In this document: positions 23,472 through 31,312 of the stretch, piece after piece
Layout of the letters: each line of letters begins with the position of its first letter
How positions within the stretch are numbered: the first letter of the stretch is position 1
NCBI GenBank assembly: GCA_044370475.1
Contig: JBILVK010000026.1
Coordinates: 1 to 31,736, forward strand
From: B1 sp044370475
GTDB lineage: Bacteria > Bacteroidota > Bacteroidia > UKL13-3
DNA length: 31,736 bases
Direction: 5' to 3'
The notes under the pieces: model-generated
Databases searched by the model: none
The model's input: only the letters and a program-made list of their open reading frames with translations
What the model was told of the DNA's origin: nothing
Position numbers and translations under genes: made by a program

Positions 23472-24740
23472 CTAAGCTTTGCTTCCTACCACCAATTGAA
23501 TGGTATTTCGCGTTTTCTGTTCAATTAAAATAAACTTTCCATTTACAAAGCTCTCCAGATTATCATTTGTGTAATTCGTAATCGTAAGAAGCTCCAATCC
23601 CTCATTTATTTTAATATTAAAGCTAGCTTCTAAATCACTTTTCAATTTGTTGATTTTCTCCACTTCATGATCTATACAAACACTAAAACTGATGGCCGAG
23701 TTTTGCATCAAGTTGATTTTAACTTTATGGTTTGCAAATGCATTAAAAATGTTACTCAAGTTGTCTTCAACAATAAAAGAAAAGTCCTTACTCATTATCG
23801 AAATAAGTAACTGATTTCCCTTAGAAATTATGGTTGGTAAATGAACCTCTTCCTCTTTGCTAACACCTACAATCGTCCCAGCAGATTTTGGATCAAGAAA
23901 CGATTTTACATATAATGGAATCTGCTTGCTCTGCAAGGGCTGTATCGTCTTAGGGTGTATTACTGTTGCTCCATAATAGGCCATCTCAATGGCCCTCGGA
24001 TAACTTATAGCATCTATTTTTATAGCATCTGGAAACTTCTTTGGGTCGGCATTCATAACCCCAGCAACGTCTTTCCAAATGGTTACATTTTCAGCATCTA
24101 AACCGTAGGCAAAAATAGCCGCCGAATAATCAGAACCTTCCCTTCCTAGGGTAACCGTAAAATTATCTTTATTCCTCCCAATGAAACCTTGGGTTACAAC
24201 CATTTGTTTCTTTACAATTGGCTTAAGCTTTTTAGAAATCAAATGATAAGTAACATCCCAATCAACTTTTCCCTCACGATAAGTATTATCTGTATTAATA
24301 AAATTCTGTGCATCCATCCACCTGTTTTTAATATTGCTCTCATTTAAATAAGCACTCAATATCCTAGATGAAAATATCTCCCCATAACTCACTACTTGGT
24401 CATAAACCTTGTCGAAATTGGCATCTGGCGAAGATTCTAACTCACATTCAAGCTCAATAAACAAGTTTTCTATGTCGTCGTAAGTATGCGATAAACTATC
24501 AATCAATAAGCCCTTTATAACCTCGTCGTGAAATGCCTTAATTTCTTTATAAATACCATACATCTCTTCTTTTTGGTCGTAATATGCCCTTGCCAATAAT
24601 TCAAGTGAATTGGTAGATTTACCCATGGCACTCACAACAATTAATACTTCCTCGCCCTTGAAATTCTTAAGAACTTCACCAACATTTTTTACAGCCTCCG
24701 CATTCTTAACAGATGCTCCTCCAAATTTAAAAACTTTCAT
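23472..24740 (-). CDS. lysC: Aspartate kinase (monofunctional)
   Basis: The 422-residue protein starts at ATG 24740 (MKVFKFGGASVKNAEAV). An in-frame ATG at 24782 would add 14 residues with no family counterpart. It catalyses ATP-dependent phosphorylation of aspartate, the first step to Lys, Thr, Met and diaminopimelate. Motifs are KFGGASV, VSYGEIFSSRI, TLGREGSDYSAA, ENVTIWKDVAGVMNADPKKF, YPRAIEMAYYGATVIHPKTI. The C-terminal ACT-type region (LLISIMSKDFSFIVEDNLS, INLMQNSAISFSVCID) is the likely site of feedback control. No homoserine dehydrogenase domain follows, so this is a separate isozyme from any bifunctional ThrA. It is convergent with the sensor kinase gene, whose 73-nt gap shows no clear terminator. 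Confidence 0.95.
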   Translation of the reverse strand: MKVFKFGGASVKNAEAVKNVGEVLKNFKGEEVLIVVSAMGKSTNSLELLARAYYDQKEEMYGIYKEIKAFHDEVIKGLLIDSLSHTYDDIENLFIELECELESSPDANFDKVYDQVVSYGEIFSSRILSAYLNESNIKNRWMDAQNFINTDNTYREGKVDWDVTYHLISKKLKPIVKKQMVVTQGFIGRNKDNFTVTLGREGSDYSAAIFAYGLDAENVTIWKDVAGVMNADPKKFPDAIKIDAISYPRAIEMAYYGATVIHPKTIQPLQSKQIPLYVKSFLDPKSAGTIVGVSKEEEVHLPTIISKGNQLLISIMSKDFSFIVEDNLSNIFNAFANHKVKINLMQNSAISFSVCIDHEVEKINKLKSDLEASFNIKINEGLELLTITNYTNDNLESFVNGKFILIEQKTRNTIQLVVGSKA

Positions 24741-24901
24741 GCCTATTCTATAAGTGGACGAATATAAAGCGCAATGCTGCAATTTTGAAAGGATTTTTAA
24801 TAAAACCTTATGCTATTTTAACCTTTAACCTTTTACTTTTTTGCAAATTATCAGCCTTATTCCATACGCTATTAATTTAAATCTAAAAATAATCCCAGTT
24901 T

Positions 24902-24912
24902 CGGTCTGAACC
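24902..24912. repeat. Copy of the recurring GGTYYGAACC motif, just upstream of the fbp promoter
   Basis: CGGTCTGAACC ends 2 nt before the TTTG -33 element of the fbp promoter (24915-24918). That position would suit an activator or UP-like element, but the motif also occurs in coding DNA, which argues against a simple operator. Confidence 0.45.
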
Positions 24913-24914
24913 AA

Positions 24915-24946
24915 TTTGTATTAATAACTGAATAATCATAGGTTTG
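24915..24946 (+). promoter_or_regulatory. fbp: Promoter of fbp
   Basis: TTTG (24915-24918) is followed by 20 nt and then TAGGTTTG (24939-24946), an excellent match to TTTG-N19..21-TAnnTTTG. Initiation would be near 24952, about 12 nt before ATG 24964. This is the best promoter in the window. Confidence 0.75.
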
Positions 24947-24963
24947 CGCAAAACTTAACGCAT

Positions 24964-25959
24964 ATGTCTATTACTACACTCGGTCAATTTATCATCGAAA
25001 AACAACAAGATTTTCCATTCGCTAAAGGCGAACTATCAAGAATCCTTAGAGATATCGGTATTGCTGCAAAAATTATCAGCAGGGAGGTAAACAAAGCTGG
25101 TTTAACTCAAATTTTGGGCGAGCACGGTTCTGTGAATGTGCAAGGTGAGGACGTTAAGAAATTAGATATCATAGGAAATGAAACCTTTATTTGGGCTTTA
25201 GAAAAGGGTGGTGAAGTTTGTGCTATGGCCAGCGAGGAAAACGACGATATGATTCCTCTTCAAGGTGCATACTCAAAAAATGGTAGGTATGTTATTTGTA
25301 TCGACCCATTAGATGGTTCAAGCAATATTGATGTAAACGTTTCAATAGGTACAATATTCTCAATTTACCGTCGTGTTACAGAGCCAGGAACAGAACCAAC
25401 TCTCAATGATATCCTACAACCGGGTAACCAATTAGTAGCTGCTGGATATGTAGTGTATGGTACTTCAACAATGTTGGTATATAGCACTGGAAAAGGAGTA
25501 AATGAATTTACACTCGACCCAAGCATTGGCGAGTTTTGCTTAAGTCACCCAGACATCAAAACACCAACCGATGGTAAGATATACTCAATTAATGAAGGTA
25601 ATGCGGGCGAATTTCCTCAAGGAATCACTGATTATATCAAATGGGTAAAGGAAACAGATAAGTCAACAAATCGTCCTTATTCCGCTAGATACATTGGTTC
25701 TATGGTAGCAGATTTTCATAGAAACTTGCTAAAAGGGGGTGTGTTTATTTATCCTCCAACCGCAAAAGCTCCTAATGGGAAATTACGCTTATTATTCGAA
25801 TGTATTCCAATGTCGTTTATTGCCGAACAAGCTGGTGGTACCGCAACAACTGGAACCATGCGCGTGCTAGATGTTGAACCAACAGAAATTCATCAACGTG
25901 TCCCTGTAATCATGGGCTCAAAAAATATGGTAAGTAAAGTACTTGAGTTTATGAAATAA
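24964..25959 (+). CDS. fbp: Fructose-1,6-bisphosphatase, class I
   Basis: The 331-residue cytosolic enzyme hydrolyses fructose-1,6-bisphosphate to fructose-6-phosphate in gluconeogenesis. The metal and phosphate-binding signature is VICID-PLDGSSNIDVNVSIGT (D114 begins DPLDGSSN), preceded by MASEENDD (Glu metal ligands). Later regions are YSARYIGSMVADFHRNLLKGG and GKLRLLFECIPMSFIAEQAGG with substrate-binding residues. The N-terminal TLGQFIIEKQQ matches the class I start. The length is usual. It is monocistronic, with its own strong promoter and a perfect terminator hairpin. Confidence 0.97.
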   Translation: MSITTLGQFIIEKQQDFPFAKGELSRILRDIGIAAKIISREVNKAGLTQILGEHGSVNVQGEDVKKLDIIGNETFIWALEKGGEVCAMASEENDDMIPLQGAYSKNGRYVICIDPLDGSSNIDVNVSIGTIFSIYRRVTEPGTEPTLNDILQPGNQLVAAGYVVYGTSTMLVYSTGKGVNEFTLDPSIGEFCLSHPDIKTPTDGKIYSINEGNAGEFPQGITDYIKWVKETDKSTNRPYSARYIGSMVADFHRNLLKGGVFIYPPTAKAPNGKLRLLFECIPMSFIAEQAGGTATTGTMRVLDVEPTEIHQRVPVIMGSKNMVSKVLEFMK

Positions 25960-25967
25960 GAAGCATT

Positions 25968-26014
25968 TATAGCAAAAAAAAATCCAGCTATTGGCTGGAT
26001 TTTTTTTTGCTATA
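25968..26014. terminator. Perfect 21-bp bidirectional terminator between fbp and hpd
   Basis: TATAGC, nine A and TCCAGC (25968-25988) are exactly complementary to GCTGGA, nine T and GCTATA (25994-26014), with a 5-nt loop TATTG. It gives a GC core followed by nine T on both strands, so it terminates both convergent genes. The right arm includes the hpd stop codon (26010-26012). Confidence 0.93.
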
Positions 26015-27170
26015 AAGTACCTCTTCTGGCTTGTTCTGCCTCTATTGATTCGAACAAGGCTTGGAAGTTACCCTTGCCAAATGACTTGGCTCCCTTACGC
26101 TGAATAATTTCAAAAAATAGGGTAGGCCTATCCTCAACAGGTTTGGTAAATATTTGCAACAAATATCCTTCCTCATCTCTGTCTACCATAATGCCCCATT
26201 TCTTTAATTCCTCCATGTCCTCTTCAATAATTCCTACACGGTCTTTTACTGTATCATAATAGGTGCCTGGTACATACAAAAACTCTACCCCACGTTTACG
26301 CATTTCGCTAATTGTAAACACAATGTCATTTGTTGCTACTGCAATATGTTGGCAGCCTGCACCTTTATAAAAATCCAAATATTCTTCTACCTGAGATTTC
26401 TTTTTGCCCACTGCTGGCTCATTAATTGGAAACTTAATATACCCATTTCCATTGGTCATAACCTTACTCATTAAGGCAGTATATTCAGTAGAAATGTCCT
26501 TATCGTCGAAAGTAACCAAATTCGCAAATCCCATCACATTAGCATAGAAATCAGACCAAGTATTCATAGCACCCATCTCCACATTACCAACCATATGATC
26601 AATATACCTTAATCCAGTATCTCCCGGTTGATAGCCTGTATCTAGTTTTTCATATCCTGGTAAAAATAATCCGGTATAGTTTTTACGTTCAATAAAAATA
26701 TGAACGGTATCCCCATAAGTATGAATCCCACTCATCTTTACTACGCCATCTTTGTCACTTACCGTCTTAGGCTCCATAAAAGATTTTGCACCTCTTGATG
26801 TTGTTTGTAAATAGGCATCATAGGCATCTTCTACCCACAAAGCAATTACTCTTACTCCATCACCGTGCAAACGAAGGTGCTTGGCTATTTCACTTTCAGG
26901 GTCAAATGGAGTGGTTAATACCAATCTAATTTTACCTTGCTGTAGCACATACGATGTTCTATCTCTTAATCCTGTCTCTAAGCCTGCATAGGCCAAATCT
27001 TGAAATCCAAATGCTGTCTTATAATAATGTGCAGCTTGCTTGGCATTCCCAACATAAAATTCAACATAATCTGTACCATTAATTGGTAAGAAATCTTGCG
27101 CCTTATCAAAAATCTTTGCGCCAGAATAAGTAAAGTTTTTTACCTCTGTTAAATCAGGTGTGTGTCCCAT
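26010..27170 (-). CDS. hpd: 4-hydroxyphenylpyruvate dioxygenase
   Basis: The 386-residue Fe(II) enzyme converts 4-hydroxyphenylpyruvate to homogentisate in tyrosine breakdown. The two-VOC-domain layout is intact. The three iron ligands can be seen: His192 (YIDHMVGNVE), His275 (GCQHIAVATNDI) and Glu354 (FFEIIQRKG). The C-terminal FGKGNFQALFESIE is the conserved lid helix region. Its gene lies 49 nt downstream of hmgA, which makes the next product in the pathway, so both are on one transcript in reverse order of the reactions. Fumarylacetoacetase and maleylacetoacetate isomerase are not in the window. Confidence 0.97.
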   Translation of the reverse strand: MGHTPDLTEVKNFTYSGAKIFDKAQDFLPINGTDYVEFYVGNAKQAAHYYKTAFGFQDLAYAGLETGLRDRTSYVLQQGKIRLVLTTPFDPESEIAKHLRLHGDGVRVIALWVEDAYDAYLQTTSRGAKSFMEPKTVSDKDGVVKMSGIHTYGDTVHIFIERKNYTGLFLPGYEKLDTGYQPGDTGLRYIDHMVGNVEMGAMNTWSDFYANVMGFANLVTFDDKDISTEYTALMSKVMTNGNGYIKFPINEPAVGKKKSQVEEYLDFYKGAGCQHIAVATNDIVFTISEMRKRGVEFLYVPGTYYDTVKDRVGIIEEDMEELKKWGIMVDRDEEGYLLQIFTKPVEDRPTLFFEIIQRKGAKSFGKGNFQALFESIEAEQARRGTL

Positions 27171-27219
27171 ATTGTTTCTGTTTTAAGTTTCTAATTAATA
27201 TCAATGCCTTACCTTTTGA

Positions 27220-28377
27220 TTAACTTATCCAACTTTGATAATAATCTTGGTACTCATACTTCATTGCTTCTTTTGTGATTTTTACAGGATTAAATGGGTC
27301 TATCATTACGGCTAACTCATTGGTTGCTGCTTTCCCAATACTCCTTTCAATTGCGCCTGGGTGCGGACCATGTGGCAATCCTCCTGGATGCAAGGTTATC
27401 TGGCCTTTCTTAATATTGTTTCTGCTCATAAAATCGCCATCTACGTAGTACAACAACTCATCACTGTCAATATTACTATGATGGTAAGGTGCTGGTATCG
27501 CTTGTGGGTGGTAATCATATAACCTAGGCACAAACGAACAAATCACAAAATTTCTTCCCTGAAATGTTTGGTGAATAGGAGGTGGCATGTGAATTCTACC
27601 TGTTATTGGCTCAAAATTAAAGATTGAAAAGGCATACGGATAGCAACATCCGTCCCAACCCACCACATCAAATGGATGGTTGCTATAAACATATGGGTAA
27701 ATTAATCCACGCTTCTTAATTTGAATCAGAAAATCACCTTTTTCATTGATGGTTTCAAGATTTTTTGGCAATTTCAAATCCCGCTCGCAAAATGGGGAAT
27801 GCTCCAAATACTGACCATTTTTGCTTTTATACCTATCAGGTGTTTCTATGGCACCATATGATTCTACTATCAACAATTTGTTATCTGCATGGTCAAAATG
27901 CAATTGATATACCGTTCCTCTTGGTATTATTAAGTAATCTCCATACTCAAATTCAATATGACCATACATCGTTTTTAAAACACCAGACCCTTTGTGTACA
28001 AATATCATCTCATCTGCATCGGCATTCTTAAAGAAATAATCTGTTAAACTCTTTGTAGGAGCAGCCATGCCTATGGTCATATCATCATTCAAAAACAAGG
28101 TCTTCCTGCTCTGAATATAATCTTCATTTGGTTCAACATCGTAACCCATATAACTCCTAGCCTGCAAGTTATCCTCAATAGCAACTTCTGGTCTAACAGA
28201 GTATGGCTTGCCATGTTCTTTAACCATGGTAGGCGGATTTAAATGATAAACCAATGATGAATTACCAGCAAATCCTTCCGTCCCAAATAACTCCTCATGG
28301 TATAATTCTCCATTTTCTTGACGAAAAACAATATGGCGTTTATTAGGAATTTTTCCTGCTTGTTGATATATAGGCAT
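27220..28377 (-). CDS. hmgA: Homogentisate 1,2-dioxygenase
   Basis: The 385-residue Fe(II) enzyme opens the ring of homogentisate to maleylacetoacetate. The cupin-type core is recognisable: HPFDVVGWDGCCYPYAF, GRIHMPPPIHQTFQG, then H299-H300-SN with DSDE (likely His and Glu iron ligands) and ITLHPGGLPHGPHPG with the third His. It is of the shorter bacterial form (about 385 residues, not about 440). It is the first gene of the hmgA-hpd operon and has a recognisable promoter (28400-28429). Confidence 0.95.
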   Translation of the reverse strand: MPIYQQAGKIPNKRHIVFRQENGELYHEELFGTEGFAGNSSLVYHLNPPTMVKEHGKPYSVRPEVAIEDNLQARSYMGYDVEPNEDYIQSRKTLFLNDDMTIGMAAPTKSLTDYFFKNADADEMIFVHKGSGVLKTMYGHIEFEYGDYLIIPRGTVYQLHFDHADNKLLIVESYGAIETPDRYKSKNGQYLEHSPFCERDLKLPKNLETINEKGDFLIQIKKRGLIYPYVYSNHPFDVVGWDGCCYPYAFSIFNFEPITGRIHMPPPIHQTFQGRNFVICSFVPRLYDYHPQAIPAPYHHSNIDSDELLYYVDGDFMSRNNIKKGQITLHPGGLPHGPHPGAIERSIGKAATNELAVMIDPFNPVKITKEAMKYEYQDYYQSWIS

Positions 28378-28399
28378 AGCGATTAATTTTGATTTGTAG

Positions 28400-28429
28400 C
28401 AAAACTATTCAGCTTCGTGCCTAAGCAAA
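28400..28429 (-). promoter_or_regulatory. hmgA: Promoter of the hmgA-hpd operon
   Basis: On the minus strand TTTTG (28430-28426) is followed after 18 nt by TAGTTTTG (28407-28400). The spacing and both boxes fit the Bacteroidota consensus. Initiation would be near 28394, about 17 nt before ATG 28377. Confidence 0.65.
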
Positions 28430-28468
28430 ATGACCTTGGTCAGCTTTTTATATGATTTTTTATCAGAT

Positions 28469-29875
28469 CTAGGGAATTACAAGGTATCCATGAAGGTTTA
28501 AAAAGAAGGCAATCAAAGTTAGACTCGCATACAAAACATATTCTCCTACACTGGTATATTTCCTTAAATCAACCCCTTCCATTTTGCAGTATACAACCAA
28601 TAAAATCTTTTCAACCATAAAGGCAATTACGGTTGCATAGGCAATGCCTTCAATACCCCAAATCCCTATAAACCAAAAGGAAAGAATGCAGTTTAAAATA
28701 AGGTAATTGCTGCTCACCAAATAAAATATCCTGTTTTTCATCAAGCCCATAATTACCGTTTGTGGAAACAACATCCTACTTATAATCAACAGCAAATAGA
28801 TATTAAAAATTTTGTAGCCCTGAACCAAATCATGGTTATAAGCCAATTCATAAAAGTGTTTGCTAAATAGCATCAATAAGATGGTGCTTGGAAACAACCA
28901 GCGCATTAATCTAGTGCTGCTAGCCTTTAACTTTTCCAAGCCCTGCGCCAACTCGCTGTTCTTATTGAAATTTGCAATTTCACCACTATAAATATTGCTA
29001 AGCGAGTTCGCTAATATCAAGAAAATTGGCAGTTCTTTTGCCCCATACCTAAACACCGCAAAATCAACAGCACTAAAATAATACTCTACGATATAGCTGT
29101 TAATATAATCCATAGAACCTGCTAGTAATATAGAAAACATAAAAGGCATTACCTTTTTCATGAATTCCATAATCAAGCGGGTGTGAAATGAAATGATGGA
29201 ATATTTCATTAACAAAATGATGGTATAATTAAACTTAACCAAACTCAATATTACCAATAAGTTTATTGCCAAATTCAATGTTTGTTTCATGTAAATTGGC
29301 AAACACAGCAATACTATATGAAAGAAAAAGGTTAATGCACCCCATATTAATAATGACCTATATTTACCTTTTAAATAGAATATATAATCTGCTATGTAGG
29401 TAGGTGTGTTTAAAAAAACTACCAACGCAAACATTTGAAACAAATCTGCATCCTTTGGATATTTTACAAATCCCACAACTGCGGTTATAATTGCTGCTAT
29501 TAAACTAAATATAGTTAAAATGGCAAAGGCATTAAAAAGCAATCTTTTCTGCTTTTCCTCATCAGAGGCGTGGTAAAAAGGTATGAGGGTATTGGTAATA
29601 CTCGAAATCCAAAAGAAAGTTAAACTCGAACTCAAAAGCATAAGCATCTCATGCTTGCTTAATATCAGTGTCCCAAACCCAGATGTAAATTGCGAATAGG
29701 TGATTTTTGCCAACAAAATCGATATTAAAAACATCGACCCAAACCTCAAAAATTGAAATATTTGAAGACTGTTGAATTTGTTTAACTCGAATTTTTTAAG
29801 AAAGGCTATCAAAAATGTAGTTTTATGCAACAAATATGCATTTTTCTCCCATATTTCCGATAATTTTGAACCCAT
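28469..29875 (-). CDS. Polysaccharide/oligosaccharide flippase-like membrane protein (MOP superfamily)
   Basis: The protein has about 468 residues and 12-14 hydrophobic helices, without signal peptide. The helix pattern, the NxxP/YIADYIFYLKGKYR segment, and late helices (NYLILNCILSFWFIGIWG, then IAYATVIAFMVEKILLVVY) fit Wzx-like export proteins of the MOP superfamily, which move lipid-linked saccharides across the inner membrane. The start is doubtful. ATG 29875 (MGSKLSEIWEKN) would overlap the divergent cysteine-gene ATG by 2 nt. TTG starts at 29833 or 29812, and an ATG at 29737, are alternatives. ATG 29911 runs farther into the neighbour and is unlikely. No glycosyltransferase or polymerase gene is nearby, so the substrate is unknown. 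Confidence 0.8.
   Translation of the reverse strand: MGSKLSEIWEKNAYLLHKTTFLIAFLKKFELNKFNSLQIFQFLRFGSMFLISILLAKITYSQFTSGFGTLILSKHEMLMLLSSSLTFFWISSITNTLIPFYHASDEEKQKRLLFNAFAILTIFSLIAAIITAVVGFVKYPKDADLFQMFALVVFLNTPTYIADYIFYLKGKYRSLLIWGALTFFFHIVLLCLPIYMKQTLNLAINLLVILSLVKFNYTIILLMKYSIISFHTRLIMEFMKKVMPFMFSILLAGSMDYINSYIVEYYFSAVDFAVFRYGAKELPIFLILANSLSNIYSGEIANFNKNSELAQGLEKLKASSTRLMRWLFPSTILLMLFSKHFYELAYNHDLVQGYKIFNIYLLLIISRMLFPQTVIMGLMKNRIFYLVSSNYLILNCILSFWFIGIWGIEGIAYATVIAFMVEKILLVVYCKMEGVDLRKYTSVGEYVLYASLTLIAFFLNLHGYLVIP
29861..29868 (+). promoter_or_regulatory. -7 element TAATTTTG right before the cystathionine beta-synthase ATG
   Basis: This is an exact TAnnTTTG match only 5 nt before ATG 29874, predicting initiation at or next to the ATG and a leaderless mRNA. 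The TTT run at 29841 is the only -33-like candidate. The same arrangement occurs at 16319-16326. Confidence 0.5.
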
Positions 29876-31235
29876 GTGGAGTAAAAACGTATTAGAAACA
29901 ATTGGTAACACACCTTTGATTCAAATTAATAAGCTAACTAAGGACCTTCCTTGCACCGTTTTAGCAAAAGTTGAAACAACCAACCCCGGCAATTCTATCA
30001 AAGACCGTATGGCGGTTAAAATGATTGAGGATGCCGAAAAAGCTGGATTGCTAAAACCTGGTTATACCATTATTGAGGGCACCAGCGGCAATACCGGAAT
30101 GGGTCTTGCCATTGCTGCTGTTATTAAAGGTTATAAATGCATTTTCACCACCACAGACAAACAAAGCAAGGAGAAATTTGATGCCCTCAAAGCTTTTGGT
30201 GCAGAAGTGATTGTTTGTCCAACCGATGTTGAACCAGAAGATCCAAGGTCTTATTATTCTGTTTCTAGCAGGTTAATAAAAGAAGTTCCTAACTCATGGA
30301 AGCCTAACCAATACGATAATTTATCAAATTCTTCTGCCCATTACGAATCTACTGGACCAGAAATTTGGGATCAAACAGAGGGAAAAATAACTCATTTGGT
30401 GGTAGGTGTAGGTACTGGCGGAACCATTAGTGGTACAGGAAAATACCTAAAAGAAAAGAATCCCAATATTAAAGTACTAGGTATAGACACCTATGGTTCT
30501 GTGTTTAAAAAGTATAAGGAAACTGGCATCTTCGATAAAAATGAAATTTATCCTTATATCACAGAAGGTATTGGTGAAGATTTTCTGCCCGCCAACGTTG
30601 ATTTCTCTGTCATAGACCATTTTGAAAAAGTAACCGATCGCGATGCGGCTATCATGACAAGAAGAATTCCCCGTGAAGAAGGAATCTTTGCTGGTAACTC
30701 GGCTGGTTCGGCCATGGCTGGTTTGCTGCAAATGCGACACATGTTTAAACCAAGTGATGTAGTTGTAGTTATTTTTCACGATCACGGTACTCGTTACTTA
30801 GGCAAAATGTTCAATGAGGATTGGATGCGCGATAGGGGATTCTTAATGAACGATCAAACGCGTGCCATTAATTTAATAGACGGACATAAGCACTTAAAAT
30901 TAGTCACCGCCAACGAAAATCAAACAGTTGAATCTGCTCTCAAATTAATGCGCAAGTTCTTTATTTCTCAATTACCAGTTACCAACGATGCAGGTGATTT
31001 TATTGGCTCACTTAACGATACAGCCTTGTTTAATGCCTTGCTCGAAAATACCGAAATCAAAACCAAAAAGGTAAGTGAGGTAATGAGTGCTCCTTTCCCT
31101 TTTGTTAAGCCAGATGCCGCCATGGATGAGGTAAGTAGAATGATCACCAAAGACAATGCTGCCGTAATGGTAAAAGACCTCATGGGAGATGTGCATATCA
31201 TCACCCGACAAGACATCATCGAAGCCATTTCTTAA
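29874..31235 (+). CDS. Cystathionine beta-synthase (PLP domain plus two CBS domains)
   Basis: The protein has 453 residues from ATG 29874, the first Met that fits the family (MWSKNVLETIGNTPLIQ). An ATG at 29772 would add 34 residues from DNA used by the opposite gene. The PLP Lys is K43 in NPGNSIKDR, with GTSGNTGMG and VGTGGTISGTGKYLK as cofactor-phosphate loops and DNLSNSSAHYESTGPEIW in the active site. Residues about 330-453 form two CBS domains (KLVTANENQTVESALKLM, VSEVMSAPFPFVKPDAAMD) that could bind an adenosyl ligand. The heme-binding N-terminus of the human enzyme is absent. It condenses serine and homocysteine to cystathionine, or could act as an O-acetylserine sulfhydrylase. Sequence alone does not decide this. 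Confidence 0.92.
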   Translation: MWSKNVLETIGNTPLIQINKLTKDLPCTVLAKVETTNPGNSIKDRMAVKMIEDAEKAGLLKPGYTIIEGTSGNTGMGLAIAAVIKGYKCIFTTTDKQSKEKFDALKAFGAEVIVCPTDVEPEDPRSYYSVSSRLIKEVPNSWKPNQYDNLSNSSAHYESTGPEIWDQTEGKITHLVVGVGTGGTISGTGKYLKEKNPNIKVLGIDTYGSVFKKYKETGIFDKNEIYPYITEGIGEDFLPANVDFSVIDHFEKVTDRDAAIMTRRIPREEGIFAGNSAGSAMAGLLQMRHMFKPSDVVVVIFHDHGTRYLGKMFNEDWMRDRGFLMNDQTRAINLIDGHKHLKLVTANENQTVESALKLMRKFFISQLPVTNDAGDFIGSLNDTALFNALLENTEIKTKKVSEVMSAPFPFVKPDAAMDEVSRMITKDNAAVMVKDLMGDVHIITRQDIIEAIS

Positions 31236-31312
31236 GGGTAAGAGGTAAGAATTAAGAGTGAAATTACAAAAACTCTTCACTCTTAATTCTTCACTCTTAA
31301 TTCTTAACTCTC
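31234..31312. repeat. AAGAATTAAGAGTGAA-type hairpin repeat, locus B
   Basis: AAGAATTAAGAGTGAA (31247-31262) is perfectly complementary to TTCACTCTTAATTCTT (31276-31291). The latter is repeated in tandem with a 14-nt period (31290-31305), so two alternative 16-bp hairpins are possible. The pepT stop codon (31304-31306) is inside the second copy. It lies between two convergent genes and belongs to the same family as 12167-12290. Confidence 0.8.

Noticed and set aside
24741..24782. N-terminal extension of aspartate kinase (MQHCALYSSTYRIG)
   Set aside because: Family members start at the Met before KVFKFGGASV. The extension has no counterpart.
29772..29873. N-terminal extension of cystathionine beta-synthase from ATG 29772
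   Set aside because: The extra 34 residues lie in the flippase coding region, look unlike the family, and the -7 box TAATTTTG lies inside them.
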